Shown in pieces: positions 1-6,843 of a stretch of DNA of 64,000 nt (positions within the stretch are counted from its first letter, which is position 1; every line of letters starts with the position of its first letter). The translations under genes and the position numbers were made by a program. The stretch lies in the NCBI GenBank assembly GCA_001899805.1, contig MKWP01000001.1:286884-350883 (forward strand), written 5' to 3'. The stretch comes from Lysobacterales bacterium 66-474 (GTDB lineage: Bacteria > Pseudomonadota > Gammaproteobacteria > Xanthomonadales > Rhodanobacteraceae). Under the pieces are notes generated by a model that was given only the letters and a program-made list of their open reading frames with translations, was not told the DNA's origin and searched no databases.

Positions 1-464
1 GTCCACAGCGTCAACGCCAGCACCGGCACGTCGTCGATGCCCATCGCGCGCACCATCGGCTGGCCGACGCCGAGGGTCGGCGGCCACAGGTCGCGGTTCT
101 GGAAGACCTGGTTGTACAGGCGCACCAGCGCGGTCTGGCGCGGCACGCCGACCTTGAATTCGACCGTCAGCAGCGCCACGCCGGGGCGGCTCACCGAATA
201 CACGTGCTTGATGCCGTCGATGCCGGCCAGCTTTTGTTCCAACGGCGAGGCCACCAGGTTCTCGACGTCGTGCACGTCCGCGCCCGGGAACGGCACGACC
301 ACGTTGGCCATGGTCACGTCGATCTGCGGCTCTTCCTCGCGCGGCGTGATCAGCAGCGCGGTGAATCCGATCAGCAGCGCCGCCAACGCCAGGATCGGCG
401 TCAGCGGATGGTCCTGGAACACGCGCGCGACGCGTCCCGCGAAACCCAGCCGCGATGCGTTCAC
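1..464 (-). CDS. RND efflux permease, N-terminal part (cut by window edge)
   Basis: This is the first ~154 residues of an inner-membrane RND transporter that would export small molecules or metals using the proton gradient. The translation shows an early membrane segment (about residues 20-40) followed by the family signature PREEEPQIDV and then a porter-domain start rich in VxxPFPGA-type sequence. The GTG start overlaps the stop codon of the adaptor gene by four bases (GTGA), so the two are translationally coupled. The rest of the gene lies outside the window. The subfamily (drug versus metal) cannot be fixed from this fragment. Confidence 0.85.
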   Translation of the reverse strand, partial: MNASRLGFAGRVARVFQDHPLTPILALAALLIGFTALLITPREEEPQIDVTMANVVVPFPGADVHDVENLVASPLEQKLAGIDGIKHVYSVSRPGVALLTVEFKVGVPRQTALVRLYNQVFQNRDLWPPTLGVGQPMVRAMGIDDVPVLALTLW

Positions 465-1555
465 GGCGACGCGGTCCCGTCGTGCCGCTTCACCAGATAC
501 AGCGCGGCGGCCTCGGGATCGCGCGCGACGCGGTCGCCCGGTGCAAGCCCGGCCAGCACCTCCACCTTGTCGCCGAAGCGATGCCCCAGCCGCAACTGGC
601 GCAGGCCCACGGAATGGTCGGCGCCGACCACGTACACGGCGCTCAGTTCGCCACGCCGGACCAGCGCGGGGACCGGCACCAGCAAACGCGTCGCCGCGCC
701 GACCTCGAACGCCACCTTGACCGTCATGCCGGGGTACAAGCCGCTGCCGCCGGCCGGCAACTCGACCCGCACCCGCAAGGAGTGCGTCGAAGGGTCGGCG
801 TAGGGAAACACGATGACCCTGGCGGCCTGCAATCGCCTGCCGTCATCCAGCACCACGCTCGCACGCTGCGAAGCACGGATCGCATCGACGGCACCTTGCG
901 GCACCACCACGTCCACGCGCAAGGCATCCAGCGCTGCCAGCGCGATCAGGGACTGCGGCGTCGGCGGTCCGGACTGCACCGCCTCGCCCACGTGCACGAA
1001 CCGCCGCGTGACAACGCCGTCGAACGGCGCCCGCACCACGGTGTAATCGGCCTGCTGGCCCGCCGAGCGCAGGTTCGCCTCGGCCGCGGCCAGCGCCGCG
1101 CGCGCGGCGTCGCGGCGGGCGGTCGCGGCGTCCAGTTGGGCGCGCGCCATCAAGCCACGCTGGACGATTTCATCGACGCGTTTCCAGTTGGCTTCGGCGT
1201 CGCGGACTTCGGCGCGCGCCGACGCCACCACGGCCTGCGCGCCACGCCTGCCGGACTGTTGCTCGACATCGCTGAAACGCACCAGCACGTCGCCTTTCGC
1301 GACGTGGTCGCCGACATCGAAAGGCAACGCGAGCACGCGCGCATTGGTTTGCGCGGCGATCGTGGTTTCGTCCACCGCCTCGACCACGCCATCCCAAACC
1401 TGCTCGCGCGCGGCCTGCACCGGAGCCACCACGAGTGTCGCGATCGGCGGCGGCTGCGGCGGCGACTCGTGCCTGGAGGTGCCGCAGGCGGCGAGCCATG
1501 CGGACATCAGGAGCAGCGCGCCCGAACGCGCGAGGGACGCGCCGCGCGCTTGCAT
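461..1555 (-). CDS. RND efflux membrane-fusion (periplasmic adaptor) lipoprotein
   Basis: This 364-residue protein is an AcrA/CusB-type adaptor that links an inner-membrane RND pump to an outer-membrane channel. The N-terminus is a lipoprotein signal ending in a LAAC lipobox near residue 24. A barrel-sandwich (lipoyl-like) half appears near residues 65-95 with ARVLALPFDVGDHVAKGD, a coiled-coil hairpin follows at about 100-175, and the second lipoyl half contains VRAPFDGVVTRRFVHVGE. It starts on the last base of the upstream DUF302 gene (TAATG) and overlaps the pump gene downstream, so the three are one operon. Confidence 0.92.
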   Translation of the reverse strand: MQARGASLARSGALLLMSAWLAACGTSRHESPPQPPPIATLVVAPVQAAREQVWDGVVEAVDETTIAAQTNARVLALPFDVGDHVAKGDVLVRFSDVEQQSGRRGAQAVVASARAEVRDAEANWKRVDEIVQRGLMARAQLDAATARRDAARAALAAAEANLRSAGQQADYTVVRAPFDGVVTRRFVHVGEAVQSGPPTPQSLIALAALDALRVDVVVPQGAVDAIRASQRASVVLDDGRRLQAARVIVFPYADPSTHSLRVRVELPAGGSGLYPGMTVKVAFEVGAATRLLVPVPALVRRGELSAVYVVGADHSVGLRQLRLGHRFGDKVEVLAGLAPGDRVARDPEAAALYLVKRHDGTASP

Positions 1556-1956
1556 TACTTCGCCTCGTCGATCATGCGCCGGGTGGACTCGCCGACGCCG
1601 CGCGCGATCGCATCGAGTGCGGGGTCATCCGAAAGCACGCCGAGCATCCGCTCCGGTTCGATCATGCCGATGCGGGTTTCGCCAGCTTCGGTGTACACCG
1701 AAATGCGGCACGGCAGGACCATGTTGAGGCGCAGGTCCGAGCCGATGACCTTGGCGGCCTGGCGCGGATTGCACACCTCGAACACCTTGCATTCGCCCTC
1801 GAACGGCTGGCCCTTGCTGCGCAGCGTCGCGCCGATGTCGTGCACGTGCAGCACGCCGAATTGGTGGCGCCTGACCGCGGCATCGAGGTCGGTCACGGCC
1901 TGGTCGAACGGCTTGCCGGACTTCACGGTGTAGTACATGTCGGTTGCGGGTTGCAC
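1555..1956 (-). CDS. DUF302 domain protein
   Basis: The protein of about 133 residues matches the DUF302 fold: a start MYYTVKSGKPFDQAV-like stretch and a central block with VHDIGATLRSKG and CKVFEVCNP. DUF302 proteins are small and often found next to sulfur, metal or respiratory genes; the biochemical role is unknown. The GTG at 1956 is chosen because AGGAG lies six bases before it. An in-frame ATG at 1977 overlaps the upstream gene (ATGA) and is an alternative. It sits between the DUF2892 gene and the efflux adaptor in the sulfide operon. Confidence 0.82.
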   Translation of the reverse strand: MQPATDMYYTVKSGKPFDQAVTDLDAAVRRHQFGVLHVHDIGATLRSKGQPFEGECKVFEVCNPRQAAKVIGSDLRLNMVLPCRISVYTEAGETRIGMIEPERMLGVLSDDPALDAIARGVGESTRRMIDEAK

Positions 1957-1973
1957 GTTACGCTCCTGCCGGG

Positions 1974-2180
1974 TCATTTCGGGAATGCACTGCCCGGCTG
2001 CAGGCCGAGCTTCTTGAGGATGCGCGCCAGCGGGCAGAACCCGGTGAACGAAGCCTGCAGCAGGTTCACGCCGACGAACAGCGCCAGCAACAGCCACAAC
2101 GGCGAGAAGTAGTGCGCCAGGCCCAGGCTGATGATCACCATGCTGCCGGCGAAACGCATCACCATGCGATCGATGTTCAT
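1974..2180 (-). CDS. DUF2892 (YgaP-like) membrane protein
   Basis: This 68-residue protein has two hydrophobic helices and the family hallmark TGFCPLARILKKLG near the C-terminus. It matches DUF2892, the membrane part of the YgaP rhodanese. YgaP-type proteins are typical partners of BigR/SqrR-regulated sulfide detoxification genes, and that is the context here: the sulfide:quinone reductase and a BigR-like regulator lie just upstream. The function is inferred from this association only. Confidence 0.88.
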   Translation of the reverse strand: MNIDRMVMRFAGSMVIISLGLAHYFSPLWLLLALFVGVNLLQASFTGFCPLARILKKLGLQPGSAFPK

Positions 2181-2181
2181 G

Positions 2182-2775
2182 TCATTGCCTCCGTGGAGTC
2201 AGGGGTTGCGGCTGCGCGCCGGCGCGCCGTCCGCGCGCGCGCCACGGCAACATGCGCGAGAGGGTGTCATCGCCCATGAAGTAGTGGTGGAACAACGCCG
2301 CCGCCGCGTGCAGTCCGATCAGGTAGTAGCCGATCGTGCCGATGGTTTCGTGGATTTCCTCGAAGTTCTCCGCCAGCGCCTCGTTCGGTGCGATCAACGC
2401 CGGCAGGTGCAGGCCGAAGAACGGAACGGGTTCGCCGTCCGCGCCCAACGCGAGCCAGCCGAGCAGCGGCATCGCGATCATGAATGCGTACAGCGCCACG
2501 TACATCGCCTTCGCCAGCCAGAGCATCCAGGCGGCCGGCGCCGGGGTGATGGGCGGGGCGCGGAACACCAGGCGCAACACCAACCGCACCGCGACCATGC
2601 CGAGCACCGTCAGGCCCAGCATGAAGTGCCAGGTCTCCATCGCCTCGTGCGCAGCGGTGCCTTTCGGGAAGATCCCGCGCAACTCGATCAGCGCATACAC
2701 CGCGACCAGCAGCGCCAGCGTCAGCCAATGCGCGCCGATCGACAATGCGTGGTAGCGATTTTTGGAACGGGTCAT
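2182..2775 (-). CDS. Cytochrome b561-family membrane protein
   Basis: This 197-residue four-helix protein belongs to the bacterial cytochrome b561 family (YodB/CybB type), which carries electrons between quinones and periplasmic or membrane partners. Candidate haem-ligand histidines are visible in GAHW (helix 1), in WHFMLG, in EIHETIG and in IGLHAAAALFHH. The start at 2775 follows GGAG with a five-base spacer. It lies 44 bases downstream of the sulfide:quinone reductase gene, which suggests it shares its quinone-linked electron flow. This is inferred from position. Confidence 0.9.
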   Translation of the reverse strand: MTRSKNRYHALSIGAHWLTLALLVAVYALIELRGIFPKGTAAHEAMETWHFMLGLTVLGMVAVRLVLRLVFRAPPITPAPAAWMLWLAKAMYVALYAFMIAMPLLGWLALGADGEPVPFFGLHLPALIAPNEALAENFEEIHETIGTIGYYLIGLHAAAALFHHYFMGDDTLSRMLPWRARGRRAGAQPQPLTPRRQ

Positions 2776-2819
2776 GGTTGCTCCATTGCGTGCGTGGAAG
2801 ACGCGGCCGCGCGGGTCGG

Positions 2820-4106
2820 TCAGGCAACCTTCTTTTCGGGCTTCAGCCGGCTGATGCCGAAGGCCTTGAGGATGTATTTCTCGTAAGCCGGATCGGCCTT
2901 GCCCTTGCGCATCTTGCGCAGGAAGTATTTCTCGTAGGCCACCTTGGCCAGGTGCACCCACTTGCCGGTCATGGTCTTGGTCACGTTGCGCGGCGGGATC
3001 TGCGGCAGCGCCACGAAGGCGAAACCGCTGTCGCCCATGTCGGCCAGGCACAGCGCGTTCCAGGTCGCGGTGGCCTTGGCGGGCTTGCCGGCCAGTTCGT
3101 CGCGCAGGTTCTCGCCGATGGCCTCGACCATCGATTCGATCATCAATCCGGTCTTGGGCACGCCGGTCGGCACCGGCGTCGCCTCCAGCGGCGGGATCGC
3201 CACGCATACGCCGGCCGCGAAGATCTCGGGATATTTCGTGTTGCGCTGGTGTTCGTCGATGAAGACGAACCCGCCGGGATTCACCAACCCCTCGACGCCC
3301 TGCACCGCCTCGACGCCGGCGAAGCCCGGGATCAGCATCGAATACGCGAACGGCAGCTCGTGCGTCCGCGCAACCTTGCCGTCGCGATCGAGTTCTTCCA
3401 GGTGCACCTTGCCGTCCTCGACCGAGGTCACGCGACTGTTGGTGATCCACTTGATGTGGCGTTGCCGCAGTTCCGACTCCAGGATGCCTTCGGAATCGCC
3501 GATGCCGCCGAGTCCCATGTGGCCGATGTAGGGTTCGGACGTGATGAACGTCATCGGCACGCGGTCGCGCAGCTTGCGCCGGCGCAGGTCGGTATCCAGG
3601 ATCATCGCGAATTCGTAGGCGGGTCCGAAGCAGCTCGCGCCCTGCACCGCGCCCACCACGATCGGGCCGGGATGGTCCAGGAACTTCTGGTAGGCCTGCC
3701 ACGCCGTTTCCGCGTGCGGGCCGGTGCAGATCGACTGGGTGAAACCGTCCGGGCCGCTGCCCGGCACGCGTTCGAAGGCCAGCCGCGGTCCGGTGGTGAT
3801 CACCAGGTAGTCGTAGTCGATGCTGTTGCCGTCGACGAGATCGACGCGCCTGGCCTCGGGCACCACCTTTTTTGCCGCGACCGGCACGAAGCGGATGTCG
3901 TGGTCTTCGAGCGGGCGGGTGACGTCCAGCCGGATGTCGCCGGGCTTGCGCCAGCCCGCCGCCACCCACGGATTGGAGGGCGTGAAGTTGAACATCGGCC
4001 CTTCGCCGATCACCGTAATCGAATGCTGCTTGCCCAGCAGCGAGCGGATTCCATAGGCGGCGCTCATGCCGCCCAATCCCGCACCCAGTATCACGATGGA
4101 AGCCAT
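2820..4106 (-). CDS. sqr: Sulfide:quinone oxidoreductase
   Basis: This 428-residue flavoprotein oxidises sulfide to sulfane sulfur or polysulfide and passes electrons to the quinone pool at the inner face of the membrane. The N-terminus has the FAD dinucleotide motif ILGAGLGGMSAAYG. The three redox cysteines of the family are present at 127 (QSICTG), 159 (GASCFGPAYE) and 353 (WNALCLADMGD), matching C128, C160 and C356 of the Acidithiobacillus ferrooxidans enzyme as I recall it. An extra cysteine sits at 301. The C-terminal amphipathic membrane anchor is present. The start at 4106 has GGAGG seven bases upstream. It is the first gene of the operon divergent from the BigR-like repressor. Confidence 0.95.
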   Translation of the reverse strand: MASIVILGAGLGGMSAAYGIRSLLGKQHSITVIGEGPMFNFTPSNPWVAAGWRKPGDIRLDVTRPLEDHDIRFVPVAAKKVVPEARRVDLVDGNSIDYDYLVITTGPRLAFERVPGSGPDGFTQSICTGPHAETAWQAYQKFLDHPGPIVVGAVQGASCFGPAYEFAMILDTDLRRRKLRDRVPMTFITSEPYIGHMGLGGIGDSEGILESELRQRHIKWITNSRVTSVEDGKVHLEELDRDGKVARTHELPFAYSMLIPGFAGVEAVQGVEGLVNPGGFVFIDEHQRNTKYPEIFAAGVCVAIPPLEATPVPTGVPKTGLMIESMVEAIGENLRDELAGKPAKATATWNALCLADMGDSGFAFVALPQIPPRNVTKTMTGKWVHLAKVAYEKYFLRKMRKGKADPAYEKYILKAFGISRLKPEKKVA

Positions 4107-4173
4107 GATCGATCCTCCGCGTTGTCCGGCATGCGACGCGCCCGATTGCCCAGCCGCACCGGCTTTCATGAAT

Positions 4174-4221
4174 ATTAGTTTTATCTAATTTAGATGAAGG
4201 TTAATTAGCAAACGGTATAAT
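4174..4221. promoter_or_regulatory. AT-rich operator and promoter between sqr and the BigR-like gene
   Basis: A perfect 13-base palindrome ATCTAATTTAGAT lies at 4183-4195, overlapped on its left by a second inverted repeat ATTAG-N6-CTAAT at 4174-4189. A consensus -10 box TATAAT follows at 4216-4221 on the plus strand. This fits autorepression plus repression of the divergent sqr operon by the ArsR-family protein encoded just downstream, as described for BigR and SqrR. The AT-richness contrasts sharply with the surrounding GC-rich coding DNA. Confidence 0.75.
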
Positions 4222-4258
4222 GTCAACCGTTTCCCGAGAACGGAAGGCGTGCCAGACC

Positions 4259-4606
4259 ATGAACCGCAAGGCCAACTTCGATCCCGACGCGATGCAGGCC
4301 AACGCGGACGACGCCGCGCGCCTGCTGAGGGTGCTGGCCAACGAACAGCGCTTGCGCATCCTGTGCCTGCTCGTGGTCGGCGAACTCACCGTCGGCCAGA
4401 TCAACGACCGGTTGCCCGAACTCAGCCAATCGGCGTTGTCCCAGCACCTCGCCAGGCTGCGCGACGAAAACATGGTGTCCACCCGGCGCGAGGCGCAAAG
4501 CGTGTGGTATTCGCTGCCCGAAGGCCCGGCGCAGGCGATCATCGCCACCCTGCACGGCATCTATTGCGCGCCGCGAAAATCCGTGCGGCGCGCGTCGCGC
4601 GGGTGA
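4259..4606 (+). CDS. ArsR-family persulfide-sensing repressor (BigR/SqrR type)
   Basis: This 115-residue winged-helix regulator carries an ArsR HTH (SQSALSQHLARLRDENMV). Two cysteines, at 36 (ILCLLVVGE) and 103 (GIYCAP), are placed as in BigR and SqrR, where they form a tetrasulfide or disulfide on exposure to sulfide and release DNA. An upstream in-frame ATG at 4220 overlaps the -10 box TATAAT, so the second ATG at 4259 is the more credible start. It is divergent from sqr, its likely target. Confidence 0.88.
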   Translation: MNRKANFDPDAMQANADDAARLLRVLANEQRLRILCLLVVGELTVGQINDRLPELSQSALSQHLARLRDENMVSTRREAQSVWYSLPEGPAQAIIATLHGIYCAPRKSVRRASRG

Positions 4607-4743
4607 CGGACTGGCGCCAGCCACGTGTCCGGCAACGGAACGCTCGATTGGGCGACCTGCAATCATGCTTGCGACGACCTGCTGCGTCCGCACGCGGTAT
4701 CCGGACGGCATTGTGATTTCACCGCGGGTATCGCGGGTGCAGG

Positions 4744-4757
4744 TTGATCCCCATCAA
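4744..4757. promoter_or_regulatory. Perfect FNR/Anr box in a convergent gap
   Basis: The sequence TTGATCCCCATCAA is a perfect match to the FNR/Anr consensus TTGAT-N4-ATCAA. It lies between two genes that converge (BigR-like gene ending at 4606, membrane-protein gene ending at 4793), so it faces no obvious open reading frame on either strand. If used on the minus strand at -41.5, transcription would begin near 4709 and run antisense to the BigR-like gene. Its role is unknown. Confidence 0.6.
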
Positions 4758-4792
4758 CTCGAACGGACTTCGCCGCTTCGCGACGCGTCGGG

Positions 4793-5194
4793 CTACACCC
4801 AGCCGCGCAGCCTTGCGGCCAGGTAGGGAGCGATGGCCGTGATCAGGAGCACCACGGGCCAGAGGTTGCCTTGCTTGAACAGGTACGCCTCGAACAGCAG
4901 ATGCATCGGCTTGTGTTGAAGCAAGCCAAGTACCAGGTCGAAGGCCAGGGTCAGGACGAACCAGCCCAGCCCGATCGCGATCCACTGCGACGCCCGCCGC
5001 GCGCCCAGCCAGGGCACGCTGCCGAAGGCAACCAGCAACACCAGCAACGCCAGGATCACGCCGCTGAGGGTCAGGCCCTGCACCTTGCCCAGCCGCGGGA
5101 TCAGCACGAGTTCGCGCAGCGCTGCGTTGGAGAAGGCCAATCCCAGGATGAGCATCCAGACGGCCAACGCCCTCAAGGCAAGCCACACCGTCAC
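4793..5194 (-). CDS. Four-helix membrane protein of unknown function
   Basis: This 133-residue hydrophobic protein has about four membrane segments and a short polar loop with LQHKPMHLLFEAYLFKQGN. I do not recognise a named family. The GTG start at 5194 has AGGAG about six bases upstream and follows the hemN stop by ten bases, so it is probably cotranscribed with hemN. A link to low-oxygen metabolism is suggested only by this position. Confidence 0.75.
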   Translation of the reverse strand: MTVWLALRALAVWMLILGLAFSNAALRELVLIPRLGKVQGLTLSGVILALLVLLVAFGSVPWLGARRASQWIAIGLGWFVLTLAFDLVLGLLQHKPMHLLFEAYLFKQGNLWPVVLLITAIAPYLAARLRGWV

Positions 5195-5204
5195 GGACTT
5201 CTCC

Positions 5205-6608
5205 TCACACGCTTCGCGCGTAGCGCGGCTGCAGCGGTTGCGTTTCGCGCGACAGATACGCATCGAAACACATCGCCACGTTCCGGAGCAAAAGCCGGCC
5301 GCGCGAAGTGACGCGCAGCGTTTCCGGATCCAGTTCCACCAGCCCGTCGGTTTCGAGTTGCCGCAGGCGTTCCAGTTCCTCCGCGAAACAAGCGGCGAAC
5401 ACGATCCCGTGGCGCTCGCCGAACGCGTGCATGTCCAGCACGCCGTGGCACATCAATTCGTTGATCGCGGCGCGCCGGACCACGTCGTCGGCATCGAGCG
5501 CGATGCCGCGCGCCACTGGCAGGCGGCCATTGTCCAGCGCCAGGTAATAGCCGGGCAGGTCGCGCGCGTTCTGGCTGTAGCTGTCGCCGATGCGGCCGAT
5601 CGCGCTCATGCCCAACCCGACGATGTCGCAGTCGCCCTGCGTGGAGTAGCCCTGGAAATTCCGCTGCAGCGTGCCCTGCCTTTGCGCCCGCACCAGTTCA
5701 TCATCGGGACGCGCGAAGTGGTCCATGCCGATGTACACGTAGCCCGCACCGCAAAGCTTTTCCACCGCAAGCCCGAACAGGCGCAGCCGCATGGCGGCAT
5801 CCGGCAAGTCGGCGGCGTCGATCTGCCGCTGCGCCTTGAACAGGCGCGGCAGGTGCGCGTAGCCGTACACGGCCACGCGATCCGGCGCGAGGCCGAGCAC
5901 CTGATCAAGCGTCTGGCCAAACCCGGCCAGGGTCTGCCGGGGCAGGCCATAGATCAAGTCGAGGTTGACCGAATCGAAATCGGCCGCACGCGCGGCCTCG
6001 AGCACCTCGAAGGTCTGCGCCACCGTCTGCACGCGATTGACCGCCGCCTGCACGACGGGATCGAAATCCTGCACGCCGATCGAAATGCGGTTGAAGCCCA
6101 GTGCGCCGAGCTCGCACACGTAATCGAAATCGGCGAAGCGCGGATCCACCTCGATGCCTGCCTCGACCCCGCCGCGATCCTTCGCGAACCGGAAATGCTC
6201 TCCCAGTTCGCGCATCAGATCGCCGAGGCGCGGGATGTCCAGGAAGTTCGGCGTGCCGCCGCCGAAGTGCAGTTGCCGCACGGTGCGCCCGGCATCGAAC
6301 AACGGCGCCGTCATCGCGATTTCGCGCTGCAGGTATTCGAGGTACTGGTCGGCCCTGCGCACGTCGCGCGTGATCACGCGCGTGCAGCCGCAATAGAAGC
6401 ACGGGCTCCAGCAGAAAGGCATGTGCACGTACAGCGACAGCGGCGCACCGGTCTCGTTCGAAGCCACGGCGGCCTCGCGCAGTTGCGCTTCGCCGAATCC
6501 GGCATGGAACTGCGGCGCGGTCGGATAACTGGTGTAGCGCGGCGCCGGCACGTCGTAGCGCGCCATCAGCGAGGGATCGAATTCGACGGACCCGGGGATC
6601 GTGTGCAT
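5205..6608 (-). CDS. hemN: Oxygen-independent coproporphyrinogen III oxidase
   Basis: This 467-residue radical-SAM enzyme converts coproporphyrinogen III to protoporphyrinogen IX without oxygen in haem synthesis. The [4Fe-4S] cluster motif CWSPCFYCGC is at about residues 66-75, followed by the SAM-binding FGGGTPN and the HemN C-terminal domain. The beginning (PRYTSYPTAPQF) aligns with E. coli HemN from near its start. An FNR/Anr box TTGAC-N4-ATCAA lies 34 bases ahead of the ATG, consistent with anaerobic induction. It sits downstream of the cydA-like and cydX genes on the same strand. Confidence 0.95.
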   Translation of the reverse strand: MHTIPGSVEFDPSLMARYDVPAPRYTSYPTAPQFHAGFGEAQLREAAVASNETGAPLSLYVHMPFCWSPCFYCGCTRVITRDVRRADQYLEYLQREIAMTAPLFDAGRTVRQLHFGGGTPNFLDIPRLGDLMRELGEHFRFAKDRGGVEAGIEVDPRFADFDYVCELGALGFNRISIGVQDFDPVVQAAVNRVQTVAQTFEVLEAARAADFDSVNLDLIYGLPRQTLAGFGQTLDQVLGLAPDRVAVYGYAHLPRLFKAQRQIDAADLPDAAMRLRLFGLAVEKLCGAGYVYIGMDHFARPDDELVRAQRQGTLQRNFQGYSTQGDCDIVGLGMSAIGRIGDSYSQNARDLPGYYLALDNGRLPVARGIALDADDVVRRAAINELMCHGVLDMHAFGERHGIVFAACFAEELERLRQLETDGLVELDPETLRVTSRGRLLLRNVAMCFDAYLSRETQPLQPRYARSV

Positions 6609-6641
6609 GCCGCCAGTCTGCGCGTCGACGGGCCCGGGGCC

Positions 6642-6655
6642 TTGACCAGAATCAA
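6642..6655. promoter_or_regulatory. FNR/Anr box upstream of hemN
   Basis: TTGACCAGAATCAA matches TTGAT-N4-ATCAA at nine of ten positions. Its centre is 40.5 bases from the A of the hemN ATG. At the usual -41.5 spacing transcription would begin almost exactly at the start codon, implying a leaderless or very short-leader mRNA, or a different activation geometry. Confidence 0.7.
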
Positions 6656-6686
6656 CCCGGCCGCGGGAAGCCTCCCGGGAGTACCG

Positions 6687-6812
6687 TCAGTCGTCGCTGG
6701 CGACCGCCGCCCAGTCGCGTTCGTCGTCCGCGTGCACTTCCAGCCACATCGCGTTGAGGATGCCGAAGCAACACGCGAGGCCCACGCCGAGCAACCATAC
6801 GAAGTACCACAT
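6687..6812 (-). CDS. cydX: CydX/YbgT-like small subunit of cytochrome bd oxidase
   Basis: This 41-residue single-span protein begins MWYFVWLLGVGLA, the signature of CydX/YbgT, then has a membrane helix and an acidic tail. CydX stabilises the haems of cytochrome bd by packing against CydA. The ATG at 6812 is preceded by GGAGG with a seven-base spacer. It follows the cydA-like gene by 31 bases. No cydB gene lies between the two or anywhere in the window, which is unusual. Confidence 0.88.
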   Translation of the reverse strand: MWYFVWLLGVGLACCFGILNAMWLEVHADDERDWAAVASDD

Positions 6813-6843
6813 CGCGCAACCTCCCGTTCCGATCGCTGACGGT

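Noticed and set aside
2745..4178. A 477-codon plus-strand frame opposite sqr
   Set aside because: The minus strand encodes a clear sulfide:quinone reductase; the plus frame is compositionally a shadow.
4223..4711. Minus-strand frame antisense to the BigR-like gene, starting near the orphan FNR box prediction
   Set aside because: The protein has no domain or ribosome site. An untranslated antisense RNA remains possible, but not this coding frame.
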